Assembly: GCA_018136815.1 (NCBI GenBank)
Contig: CM030933.1
Location: forward strand, 6,478,676 to 6,542,675
Direction: 5' to 3'
Source: Isochrysis galbana
Taxonomy: Eukaryota; Haptophyta; Isochrysidales; Isochrysidaceae
DNA length: 64,000 nucleotides
A program made the translations under genes and the position numbers. The notes beneath the pieces were generated by a model, which saw only the letters and a list, made by a program, of their open reading frames with translations, was not told the origin of the DNA and searched no databases. Below are positions 32,544 to 42,121 of the stretch, piece after piece. The number at the start of each line of letters is the position of its first letter. The first letter of the stretch is position 1.

Positions 32544-33950
32544 ATGACACATAGAGACCTTGCCTTGTCGCTCCTTTACCATGGCTCTCCCACACCTGAG
32601 ACGGGAGACCCAGGTATACACGAGTTCGAAGAGCACTGGCGAAGGATTCTCGCCCCTGAACCCGGTGTCCAAAAGTACGCGACCCGTGACAATGGCGGCG
32701 TGGGCTTTGTCGCGTCCGTTGCACAGCGCGATGACGGTAGGCACTTGGTCGATGTACACGGCGAAGCCTCGCATCACGCGTTCGTGTGCGAGGACGTGTT
32801 TGTTGGCATCAGCCGCCTCTGCCCATTGACTGTATTGTCAGGATAATAAATAAACCTTTTAATAGTCTCACCGCGCACGCAGCCGTGGACCCTCTACTTT
32901 CTACTCACGTAGGAAAACTTTCTACACCCCCACGCTCCCAGCCCTTCTCCCCCCGCCATCAGGCGGCTCCCCCCGTGCACTACTAGGGGGATTGGGGTGA
33001 AAGGCTTAGATATGGTCCGGTGGCCCGCGCCTCCCCCCGGTGATCTGTTCCCTCTCTTCCTCCTGTGTCTCCGAGTGGGCGGCGACCTTAGTCCCGACTT
33101 ATCCTGTAAACAGGTGCGGGACTTACCTACTTTTCGGTGGGCGGAGCTCCGCTCCGCCCACTCCCTTCTCCGCGCTCTCTCTCCCCTCTCCTGCGGCACG
33201 CGCGATAGCGCGCCTGCGGCAGGCCTGCAGCTGCCCATTGGCGACCCTGGAGGCTCATGGAGGCCAGCTCTGGGGGCAGAGGAGGCTGGGGCTGGGCCCT
33301 GGCCTCCCCTGCCTCTCCCTCGCTGGCGCTCCTGAGCCTCAGGGGCCCCCACGCTGCACCTGTCTGCCTGTCGAACAGGGGGGGAGGAGGGGTTGGAGCA
33401 ATGGGCTGGCCACGCCGGGCCAGGATGGGCGAATCAGGCGAGCCTGTCAGTGGGAGAGAGGGTCAGCAGGGCAGTGGCCTCCTGGCAAGCCATCAGGCGT
33501 GCCAGGAGGATGGGTGGTTCCTCCCCCATGGCAGGGGAGGAGTGGAGAGAGGGGGGGGCTCGTGCCCCCCCATGGGCGAGCTAAGTATAAACTTAGTTGA
33601 CTGTATTGTCAGGAGGGTACGACAAAGTGAACAAGCTCAATGAAGCAGGGAACTCTTTGCTCTTCTACATCGGCGACCTCAAATACGTCTTCGTGGGCAT
33701 CGAAGTGTTCGAATTTGAGGCCGTCGACGAGATCGTCGCATTCGTATCGCCTGTAGGAGCGAACGACTTTCCGTATCCCTACGCCATTGATAAGACCGGT
33801 AGGCATTACCTCATGCTCGAAAAGAAGCAGGGGTACATTGACCCGTACCACAGCTTTTACGACATCGAAAAGAAGTTCAAGCTGACACACGAGGAGTGCG
33901 GTATACATCCGATGTACTCATTGAAGACGATCCTTTCAAGACAAGTGTGA
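32544..33950 (+). pseudogene. Virus-like gene split by a retroposon
   Basis: Part A (32544-32843, MTHRDLALSLLYHGSP...) runs into a stop immediately after the target duplication. Part B (33597-33950, ...GYDKVNKLNEAGNSL...IHPMYSLKTILSRQV) continues in the same frame after it. The 18 bases TTGACTGTATTGTCAGGA occur at 32826-32843 and 33597-33614, so the ancestral ORF was whole, about 210 residues. Part B phrases such as VGIEVFEFEAVDEIVAFVSPVG and PYPYAIDKTGRHYLMLEKK remind me of small hypothetical proteins of algal giant viruses; this is memory, not a search. Few other lesions are visible, so the insertion looks fairly recent or the parts are still constrained. Confidence 0.6.
32844..33596 (-). 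mobile_element. Full-length retroposon (alpha tail) with 16-18 bp target duplication
   Basis: On the reverse strand it runs from the 5' hairpin CTAAG-TTTATA-CTTAG (33581-33596) through a GC-rich 5' module, the GCGCGCTATCGCGCGTGCCG block and 'gtgcggga' block, CCCCTAGTAGTGCACGGGG, the 3' hairpin (32954-32965) and end CTATTAAAAGG, to an AT-rich tail TTTATTTATTA. Length 753 bp, flanked by TTGACTGTATTGTCAGGA. No long credible ORF, so it needs enzymes in trans. Confidence 0.85.
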
Positions 33951-33953
33951 GGA

Positions 33954-34020
33954 GAGGTCCACGTCATGCGTGACGAGGAGGCCGCTGGAATTTTCATCGA
34001 GGGGGGGCACGCACTAGTAA
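33954..34020 (+). pseudogene. Start of a further truncated virus-like gene
   Basis: After a 15-bp gap from the previous stop, ATG 33966 opens MRDEEAAGIFIEGG, then similarity in style stops near a poly-G and the sequence changes character. Too short to identify. Mentioned because it continues the close gene spacing of 31.6-34.0 kb. Confidence 0.3.
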
Positions 34021-34109
34021 CCATGCATCCCCTTGCTCACAGGAGCGCCCTCATGGTGAGCTAGGCCCGGTGTCCTAGGACCGAGCTTTTTTGTATTTGA
34101 TGTTGCTCG

Positions 34110-34430
34110 GCCAGAGTCCCCACGGGAGGGGAAGAAACCCTGAGGGAAAGGAGACCAAATGAAGGCAAGCCGCCTCCTGGAACACATTCACATTCAAGAT
34201 AAGCAGGTCACTCAATTATAGGAGAAAGGCGAGAACATACCGATGGGGACAGGTGCACCCCGCTCAGCTCAGACCCCCCACACGACCTGAGCCCCTAAGT
34301 AGAGCACGAGGGGAGCTGCCGCAAGGCGGGGAGTGAGGGAGAAGAAGGAGAATGGGCGTGGCTTCGTGAGCGTGATTCAGTGCCACACGTGAGGCGAGAC
34401 TATTACAAGGTTTTTTTTTGTCGAGAGGGC
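34110..34430 (+). repeat. LTR-leader scrap and retroposon 3' end
   Basis: GAGTCCCCACGGGAGGGG..., with CAAATGAAGGCAAGCCGCC, also occurs near 24890 and 22730. 34290-34425 is a retroposon 3' end: CCCCTAAGTAGAGCACGAGGGG, hairpin TGCC-GCAA-GGCG (34317-34328) and GCGAGACTATTACAAGG followed by a T run. Confidence 0.6.
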
Positions 34431-34791
34431 CTTGATGTATCCAGTGGCAAGTAGCTAAGTAAGAGGAGGCTGGAGGGACTTCCCGTGCATTCCAACAAAG
34501 CAACGTCACGGCGCTATGGGAACGGACGATAGACAACGCCCCCAAACGCACTCAAGAATAGCGTGACCTTCGGGAACACAACTCTCGTATCACTCTTCTC
34601 TCGGGCAAGCAAGAAATGGAGAAACAAGAAAGGCATTGATGCCGCACGCCGCACCGCACGTATGTGCTTTGTCGGCTGGAGTAGCCCAACTTTTACAACT
34701 CAAAGTGCGACCTCCGCTCAACACTGGGCAGGTGCCCGGGCGCGCTCGACGTGCGCCGCGCCGCGCTCACTCAATGAGCGACACGTTTAAT

Positions 34792-36623
34792 TTACTTGAG
34801 AAGCGCCTTCTGCAGGAGGGGCGTGAGGTACTCAGCGACCTTAAGAGCGTCGACGGCAATGTCAATGGTGGCCATGCCCTCTGGCGCACCCTCGCGGCCC
34901 TCAATGACGTGCTGGCTCGAGAGCTGCTTGAGGGTGATGTAGTCGTCGTGCTGCAAGAAAAAGTATGGCATCATCTCCGGATCAGCCTTGGACTGTGCGC
35001 TCACCACCTGCTGGAGCTCCTCGTCGGGCGTCTCGGCGCGGAAGATCTCCTTACCATCCTTGGACACAATGGCAACCGAGTTGCCGCCAGAGTCGGAGCC
35101 GCACCGGTCGATCTTCAGGCAAATAGTGTTGCCATCCTTGGTCTCGATAGTGAAGCCGACGCGCGAGAAGTCGGTGAACTCCTTGCCCGAAGGGCCGGTG
35201 AGCGTCTGGCAGGAGGAGAATTCGGTGTCTGGAGTGACGCTCTTGATGTTGTCCACAGTGACACCCCAGTAGGTAGCGAGCAGGGCGAGCTCATGAATCG
35301 CCATGTTCTTGAGCATACCTGCGTGTGCCCATTAGATGTGGGGAACGATTACCGAGACATATAGGTCGTTAGTTGAGGGCGGGGCGGGGTGCACCCCTCT
35401 GGAGCCGGCACCACGCGCTGGCAACGTCTGACGATTGGCATGCAAAGAAGCAGGCTACCCACCCTCAGCGTTGCGTTCGAAGCACTCGGGGAGCTCCGAC
35501 TCCTTGTAGGCGTTGTTATGCACATACGTGGTGACCGAGCCGGGGTTGGCCTTGGCAGCCTCGAGCGCCTTGCGCACGTAGGGCGTGACGTTCTTGTTGT
35601 AGCCCATGAAGACAGACACTCCCTTCTCCTTTGCGTAGGCACGCATCTCCTCAAGCTCTGCAACGGTTGGCGCGCCAGGCTTCTCGAGGTAGACAGCTTT
35701 GCAGCCCATGTCGATCACCTGCGAGTGAGTTTCATGGCAATCTTGGCGGTTGCAAAGGTGCGGCAACCACGGAGGCAAATGTGTGGCAACCTCGGAATCA
35801 GGGGGCAGACGCCCGAGGCGTAGCGCAGCGCACCTCCTTGAGGAGCCGGGGGTTGTCGGCGGTGCGCCCGGAGATGAGTGCCATCGTAGGTCCCTGTGTC
35901 AAAACGGGTGCCACACCCTGAAGGTCAGTGTGGCGTGTGAGAAGTGGCCGTCGCGCGCAATGGTCGACGTCCACGGGACAGAAGGGCATTAGGCGACGAG
36001 AAGACGAGCCGGGGGCGGTCCGAGGGCCGCTGGCTCACCGAGATCTCGACATCCTTGAGCGAGTTGGTGAACTTGGTGCCGTGCTTGGCCTCCATCTCAG
36101 CGGCCCACTCGGCAAACACCTGCACGGGCGCATGCTATGGGTCAGCAGACAAGTCTTGGCTGAACCGAGCGTCAGCCTGAGCTCGGCATTGGACTCGGAG
36201 CTCGGCACTGGACTCGCTCGCTGTCTGTCTGTCCACAAGGATGAGAAGGAGTCGCAGAGGAAGTGCTGCCTGCATTGGGGGCTGGCCCACCTTGCCCGGC
36301 GGCGAGTCTGCGCCCTGTCCAAGGAACCAAGGCTCGACGATGGTGGTGAGCTGCGCGCTGGGCACATCTCCGTCCAGCATCTGCTTCGCGTGGTACCAGC
36401 CCATCCCCCGCTTGGGCACTCCACAGCCGATGAGGATGACATCACACTGCTTCGCGGCGGCAGACGCGCCTCCACGCAGGCAGCCGAGCGGCGTGGGCGA
36501 GGGGCGCGCGTTGAGCTGGAGCGGTTGGAGCTGATCGAGCACTCGGCTCCGTCCGAGCGCCGTTGGGTGGCCCCGCTCGCGCCCTGCGGAGAGCGCGAGC
36601 GCCGCGGTGGTGAAGAGGAGCAT
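34792..36623 (-). CDS. Gfo/Idh/MocA-type NAD(P)-dependent oxidoreductase, five exons
   Basis: Exons 36623-36291, 36119-36039, 35893-35834, 35718-35463 and 35318-34792 join in phase with GT-AG borders, giving 418 residues. A targeting-like N-terminus (MLLFTTAALALSAGRERGHP, Arg/Ser/Ala-rich to about residue 55) suggests a signal or transit peptide. The Rossmann start is CDVILIGCGVPKRGMGWYHAKQML. Then come DMGCKAVYLEKPGAPTVAELEEM (the EKP active-site motif with catalytic Lys), GVSVFMGYNKNVTPYVRKAL and MLKNMAIHELALLATYWGV (the conserved His of the C-terminal domain). Substrate cannot be told; the family acts on sugars, inositols and related compounds. The 60-bp third exon (GPTMALISGRTADNPRLLKE) is real by phase and fit. 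The upstream 36630-37080 is extreme CT/GA DNA. Confidence 0.88.
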
Positions 36624-36629
36624 GGGGGA

Positions 36630-37400
36630 GGAAGGCGGGAGGGGGAAAGGGTCGCGCGGGGAGAGGGGAGAGAGGGGGGGGGAAGAAAAGGGGGGGGGGG
36701 GGGTCGTCACTTGATAATGAAGAGGGGGAGGGGGGTGGAGTAACAGGGAAAAGAGAAAGGGGGGAGGGAAGAGGGGGGGGAGGGGGCGAGGGGGGGGGGC
36801 TGGGCCTCCTCGTCGGCGGAGGTGAGAGAGTCTCCCCCCCCCACTCTCTCCCTCTCTCCCTCTCCCCACTCTCTCTCCCCCCTCCCCCTCTCCCCCCTCT
36901 CCCTCTCCCCCCTCTCCCTCTCCCCCCCTCTCCCTCTCCCCCCTCTCCCTCTCCCCCCTCTCCCTCTCTCCCCTTCTCCCTCTCTCCCTTTCCCTCTCTC
37001 CCCCTCTCTCCCCTTCTCCCTCTCCCCCCCCCCCTCTCTCCCTCTCCCTCCCCCTCCCTCCCTTCCCTTTCTCTCTACTCCCTCTCTCTCTCTCTGTGCA
37101 CAGAGGCCCGCTCATCGTACCGTTCGCCCCTCCCACTCTTCTCTCCTTCCCTTCTCTTCTTCATAGTAGGTTCCGGTCCTCTCCCGCTTCCCCCCTCCCC
37201 CCCAACCGCTCTCTCGCAGAGAGCTCGCGTCTCTTCTCCTCTCTTCTCCTCTCTCTTCTTGTCCATCGTCTCTCGGTCTCCTCGAGCTTCTTCCCCAAAT
37301 TTCTGACGACCTCTTCTGCTTTCGCATCCTCTCCTCGCCGCGGCTTCTTTCTCAACAAGAGAGGAGAGAGAGAGCGCGCGCGCGCCAGACAAGAGAAAGA
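36630..37400. repeat. CT-rich low-complexity tract
   Basis: (TCTCCCTCTCCCC)n-type tract, densest at 36835-37080, preceded by poly-G runs. ORFs across it are artefacts. It lies directly upstream of the oxidoreductase start. Confidence 0.85.
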
Positions 37401-38069
37401 TGAGAACTGAATGTTTTCATGTTTTTCCAGGATACTTTCACATATTCTCATGAAGATCGACCGATCGATCCCGCCATGCCCTCCCCCGCCAATATAATAT
37501 ATCCAACGATTTTATCACCAATTTTCGGGTGATCCTCGGCCTCGCTTCCCGCCCCGCGGTTCTCTGTGCCCCCCCCTCCCCTCGCGCGAGGGGGGCGAGT
37601 GCGCGTTCGTTAATTAATGAAGAGCGAGGAGCGGGGGCCGTTGTTTTTATATTTAAACAACAGCCCCCGACTCCCTCGCCGCCACCACCATCTTACATCT
37701 TACATCGTAGGTCGACTTGAGATCTGCGTGAGACCACCGCCGAGATACCTTTCCGCGGAGAAGAACGACGAGAAGAAGCTCGCCCGGCACAACAGTAAGT
37801 CTACAGCCACGCCGGCCTGAACAGCAGCGCCAGCGCTGGAGCGCCGGGCCGAGCGGTGTGCGGTGTCGATGTGTCGATCCGCCTTGCTCGCTCAACCCAC
37901 CCAGCCACCTCGGGGCGGGACGGTTGTCGTTGTACGTTCAACCCACTACGGCAACTTCGGGGTGGGTCGACTGCATGACACCCTCTTCTGTCGGAGGAGG
38001 CGTCACCTCGCTCGGGGACAGCCTGCACCACACCCTCTTCTGATAGAGGGATTGCATCGGGGTGTGCAA
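37400..38069. other. Intergenic, no gene seen
   Basis: Short similar phrases repeat near 37900-38050 (CACCACACCCTCTTCTG...). No supported gene. Confidence 0.5.
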
Positions 38070-38705
38070 CTAAGTTTATACTTGGTTGACCCATGGGGGG
38101 GCACGAGCCCCCCCCCTCTCTCCACTCCCTAGCTGGGAAACACGTGTTTGCCGTGTTTCTAAAAAACCCAAACACAGCCGTGTTTTGCCGTGTTTCAAAC
38201 CCCCTCCAGTTTGGCCGCCGTGTTTGCAGTTTGCAGCAGCTCTCGCCAGCAGCCAGCGCAGCGCCCGCGCGGGCGGCGCGGGCGCGCGGCACACGAGAGA
38301 TAGGAGATAGGGATAGGGCATAGATACTAGATGTAGATATAGACACAGCAAATACAAATACCAATAGAGATGGTGGGTACTCTTTCTAGATTCTAGATTC
38401 TCAGATAAGGAGCATGCGCAACTGCTCCTCACTTGGACTCGCCCCAGAGGCTCAGGAGCGCCAGCGAGGGAGAGGCCGGGGAGGCCAGGGCCCAGCCCCA
38501 GCCTCCACTGCCCCCAGAGCTGGCCTCCAGGAGCCTCCAGGGGTCGCCAGGGGCAGCTGCAGGCCTGCCGCAGGCGCGCCATCGCGCGTGCCGCAAGAGA
38601 GGGGAGAGAGAGCGCGGAGAAGGGGGTGGGCGGAGCGAGGGCTCCGCTCACCGGAAAATATGTAAGTCCCGCACTTGCTTACAGGAGAAGTCGGGCGGGA
38701 CTGTG
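38070..38705 (+). mobile_element. Retroposon copy carrying a nested hAT-like insertion
   Basis: The 5' hairpin CTAAGTTTATACTTGG starts at 38070 and CCCATGGGGGGGCACGAGCC follows, as in the copy at 33596. At about 38124 it is broken by CCTAGCTGGGAAACACGTGTTT and reiterated CCGTGTTT words. Retroposon sequence resumes near 38440 (AGGCTCAGGAGCGCCAGCGA) and stops at about 38700 before the 3' hairpin. No target duplication was found. Confidence 0.6.
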
Positions 38706-38819
38706 ACGGATCCGAGGTTACCACTATGTCGAACATGCGATGACTACTGGCTCGTAGGCAGAGGGCCGTTCGATCGAGCCGGCAGCTGACGCGGCCGTGA
38801 AAGAGTCGTTGGTTGTTGC

Positions 38820-40210
38820 TTGCGGGAATATGTCTGAAAGGTCATAGTAGGAGTCGGGTCTAACAGTGTCTGCCATCGAATGCTAGGGACGAAGAGGGAG
38901 ACGGAGGTTCGGAGGCTCGCAACGCGCGGCGTTGGAGGATGGGGACGAGGCTAGCTAGCGAGCTAGAGGAAGAGAGAGAATGAGAACGAGAGCTTCTTAG
39001 ATCCAAGGTAGACACGAGGGACTACAACGCAGGGACTCCAAAAAGTTGCCGACACGCGGACACCCACGAACTAACCCAAACAGGGCGAAAACTAACCACA
39101 CCCAGGACGGACTGCCAAGCGTCGGTACCAAGGCAACTTATCGGCGCACAGACATGCGACAGAGAAGTCGAAACAACGAGAGCAGACCTCGCTGGGGAGC
39201 TACAACCGATACACGGAGAGAAGACAGAAGACTACAACCGATGCACGAAGAGAAGACAGAAGACAGTCATGGAACGTTTGATGACATCGAAAGAAGTAAG
39301 AGAAGGGGTGGAATATCGCCGACGAGACCTTGAGGCTTAAAATAACCCACAGGTTAGAAGTAAAAGTCTGTCATCGTATAGAATACGACACACTACCTCA
39401 GATGGGAGCAGAAGGGACGGAAGGGAAGCGGCGAGAGGCGCGGCGGAGGTAAGGGACAGGCTCATGACGGGCTCACCCGCCTCCAAGAGTGGCAGGGAGG
39501 CGGGCTTGGGAGAGGCAGAGCGAGGCGACGAAGCAGACATAACGAGGGCGAGAGCGGGGCGAGTGAGAGTGCGGACGACGGTTTTCGAGGGATGTGTTGT
39601 AGAGTGAGTGTTGTTGACGAGTAGTGAAGGCGAGAACGGGACGAAAGCGAGAACGGACGAACGAGAACGAACGATACGACAAAAGACCGACTACCAATGA
39701 CAAGCTGTCACGCTCACTCAACCCTAACCCCACTTCCCCTCACATTCACGTATCCTTCCCCACTCAAACGGGGAAACGCGGGGAATGAAAAAACAAGGAA
39801 GAGAAGCCGACAGGAGAGCGACTGTATGACGGAAAGGCCGATGCGATCGACAGTTACGGGGGGAGAATTGGTAGAAGTAAGGAGGGAATCTACAAGACTT
39901 CATGTACTGATGATAAGAAGGGCGCGGGGGTAGGCTAACCGATGGGGAAAAACCCACGACGAGGAACACCTGCGAGGACGAGCGCGGGGGAAAACCGCGG
40001 CAAGGAGGGACCCTTGGATCGCAAAGCAGAAGGACCAGGTCTGGGAATCAGGACGCACGGGCCACAAGGAGGCGCAAACAGCCAAGGAGCGAGTGATGAC
40101 TTACGAGTGACGAGCGGCGCGTATAACGCCTATCGAGTAAAGAACGACTATCGAGTAAAGTCAAAGGCCGCGGACGAGGTCGATCGCGAATGCGACACCC
40201 CCTTGCTAGA
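38820..40210 (-). mobile_element. Truncated LTR retroelements, families 1 and 2, head to tail
   Basis: Reading the reverse strand: an LTR start TGTCGCATTCGCGATCGAC near 40198, leader, and a family-1 gag start MSASSPRSASPKPASLP at 39540. At about 39385 this joins family-2 leader (the reverse of 6403-6840), ending in a gag start like MADTLRPDSYYDLSD near 38885. Neither gag is complete. Confidence 0.55.
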
Positions 40211-40468
40211 ATCGAGCTTCCATGCGAGAGAGCAATGAGCGAAACAAAACCACGCAAGGGAGGAGCAAAGACGAAACAGCTAAACGAAAGGGCAGCCACA
40301 CCCGTCCGGACGGTTAGGTGAAGAATCGGCGGTCGGCACGGCAGTCCGCAAGACCGCAGGATTCAGTATAATAGTCCCTCTCTTCTCTCTTTTACGAGAA
40401 ATTTACCTGAAGGTTTAGGCGGTGTGGCGGACGCCCAACTATTACACGGCTGGCCCTAGTACAAACGC

Positions 40469-41052
40469 TTGGGCCAGGTGCGTTTCAAGTTGCACCGGGG
40501 CTGGACTCCGACTGGAAGCGAGGGGGATGGTGACCCTGTCACCGCGCTGAGCGAGGAGCAACGAGCTCTACTCGACTCAGCCACCATCGATCCGGACCGG
40601 CTTCTTTCCGACGAACAACGAGAAAAAGTACGCCAACTCTTGGCCCGGCGCATCAAAGCTTTCGCGTTGCACCCGGGGGCTCCAAACCATACGCACGTTC
40701 TCGAGGTGGAGTTGCCACTCAACCCCGGCGCTGTTCCCCACCGGCATGCTCCGTCTAGAGTGGGCCGCGCAGGCGAGCTCATCATAGAAGAGGAGGTAGC
40801 CAAGATGGAAGCCGCCGGCATTATTCGCAAGTCAAATTCGGCTTGGGCTTCCCGAGTAGTCCCGGTCAGCAAGAAAGATGGCTCCGTTCGATTCTGCGTG
40901 GACTACCGCGACACTAACGCCAAGCTACGCGTCGAGGATAGCCCTCTACCCCTCATTGTGGAGGCTATCGATAGGCTAGCGTCCGGCAAAGGGCCGCTCA
41001 GTTCTCTCTTTTTATGTACTCTCGATTTAGCCTCTGGTTTTTGGGCCCTCCC
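40469..41052 (+). pseudogene. Ty3/gypsy reverse transcriptase fragment
   Basis: The ORF reads VELPLNPGAVPHRHAPSRVG, then EEEVAKMEAAGIIRKSNSAW, ASRVVPVSKKDGSVRFCVDY, RDTN and LDLASGFWALP, the finger and first palm motifs of gypsy-type RT. It covers the region just before and at the first catalytic block, then is cut at about 41050 by another repeat. The YxDD catalytic core, RNase H and integrase are missing, so it is dead. Further in-frame residues to 41350 belong to the joined repeat. Confidence 0.8.
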
Positions 41053-41315
41053 TGAGGGAAGAGTTCTTTGTAGGTCTAACAATCTCTTAAAACCCAACAC
41101 ACTAGGGCCGCTAGGAGTGCCTCGCCGCCCCACCGCCCTTCGTTCGCCGTTCGTCCCCCGTCCAGACACCCAAATGGGGTTGCCCGACCCAGTCCAGAAT
41201 TTCATTCACCCGACTCCCGGTGGGGAGGAGGGCCAAAGCGCCGCGCTAGCCGCCGGTGCTGCTCGCGACGGAGTGGCTCAGAGCCCTCCGGTAGCGCTCG
41301 ACTCGACACCCCGAT
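41047..41315. repeat. Dispersed repeat R
   Basis: Matches 46683-46958 (reversed) and in part 53903-54015. It starts at the palindrome TCCCTGAGGGA and includes ATTTCATTCACCCGACTCCC and CGGAGTGGCTCAGAGCC. The translated frame is open in copies, but no family is recognised. Confidence 0.7.
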
Positions 41316-41780
41316 GGAGTGTGGTGAGAAACGAGACCCGTTTGCGTTAGCAAACGGGCGGAGAGGGGCGGCTGGCGACAGGAGGAAGATGAGAAGGGGG
41401 AGACTCAAGACGCCTACGGGAACCAAGGTGGCAGGTATCTCGAGGCGCAGGCTCTTTTATTTCTCGAGGACAGCTCGCGGCGAGAGCTGTAAGGGCCGTT
41501 CTTCTTCACGACGAGAGGTTCCTCCCCCCCCTCCCGGTGCTTTTTCCCGGAGAGTCGGCCGGCGTCGACCGGTCCGCCTCAATGGGTTTCCCCTCATTTT
41601 AACTTGTGGGGAGTTAGAATGGGAGCCGGGGGCATGCGAGGGGGGAGATTTGGAGGGGTGCATAGGAGTATGTATCATTGTCAACAGCACGCGCCAAGGT
41701 GTACGGGCAGGTGCGCTGAGGGCTGTCGTGTTGGTACCGGGCTAGTGGGAGTAGTGGTACTAACGCTCAGTTGTTTTATA
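41312..41780 (+). mobile_element. 5'-truncated retroposon (gamma tail)
   Basis: Matches the gamma 3' module at 4545-5010 in opposite orientation, ending at the same terminal CTCAGTTGTTTTAT. The 5' half is absent and the start abuts repeat R, as expected of incomplete reverse transcription. Confidence 0.7.
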
Positions 41781-42121
41781 TCAGTACCCACCTTCTCCCA
41801 ACTGGGAATCCCCTACCAGCCGACTCGCGGAGGAGTCAAGAGACGTGGACGTGGGGAAAGAGAGCTGCCGAGTACAGCTGCGCATGAATTTTTGTGCGGG
41901 TTGATGTGTGTGGAGCTTGAGCGCCTTAAAGGACCCATAACACGCATGCAGCAGCCATCGCACCGCACTGCCCACAGCTCAGTTGTTGATCTATGGGACA
42001 TAACGTGATGGGTGGCTATGGGGATATGCACATGGAGCATAGGTGCCTACTATGGTGGGATGCGCCAGCTAGAAAACTAAGCCCTGGATAGTCCTGCAGG
42101 CGGAGGCCCCGCGGGAAACAT
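41781..42121. other. Intergenic, 3' of the JmjC gene
   Basis: No gene or repeat recognised. Confidence 0.5.

Noticed and set aside
32844-33596. Element taken as an intron (introner) in the split gene
   Set aside because: No GT-AG pair at its edges, and the duplicated sequence contains both copies of the coding motif, so splicing at the edges would not restore the frame simply.
36822-37166. ORFs of Leu/Ser/Pro or Arg/Glu repeats
   Set aside because: Translations of a CT/GA microsatellite; no other evidence of coding.
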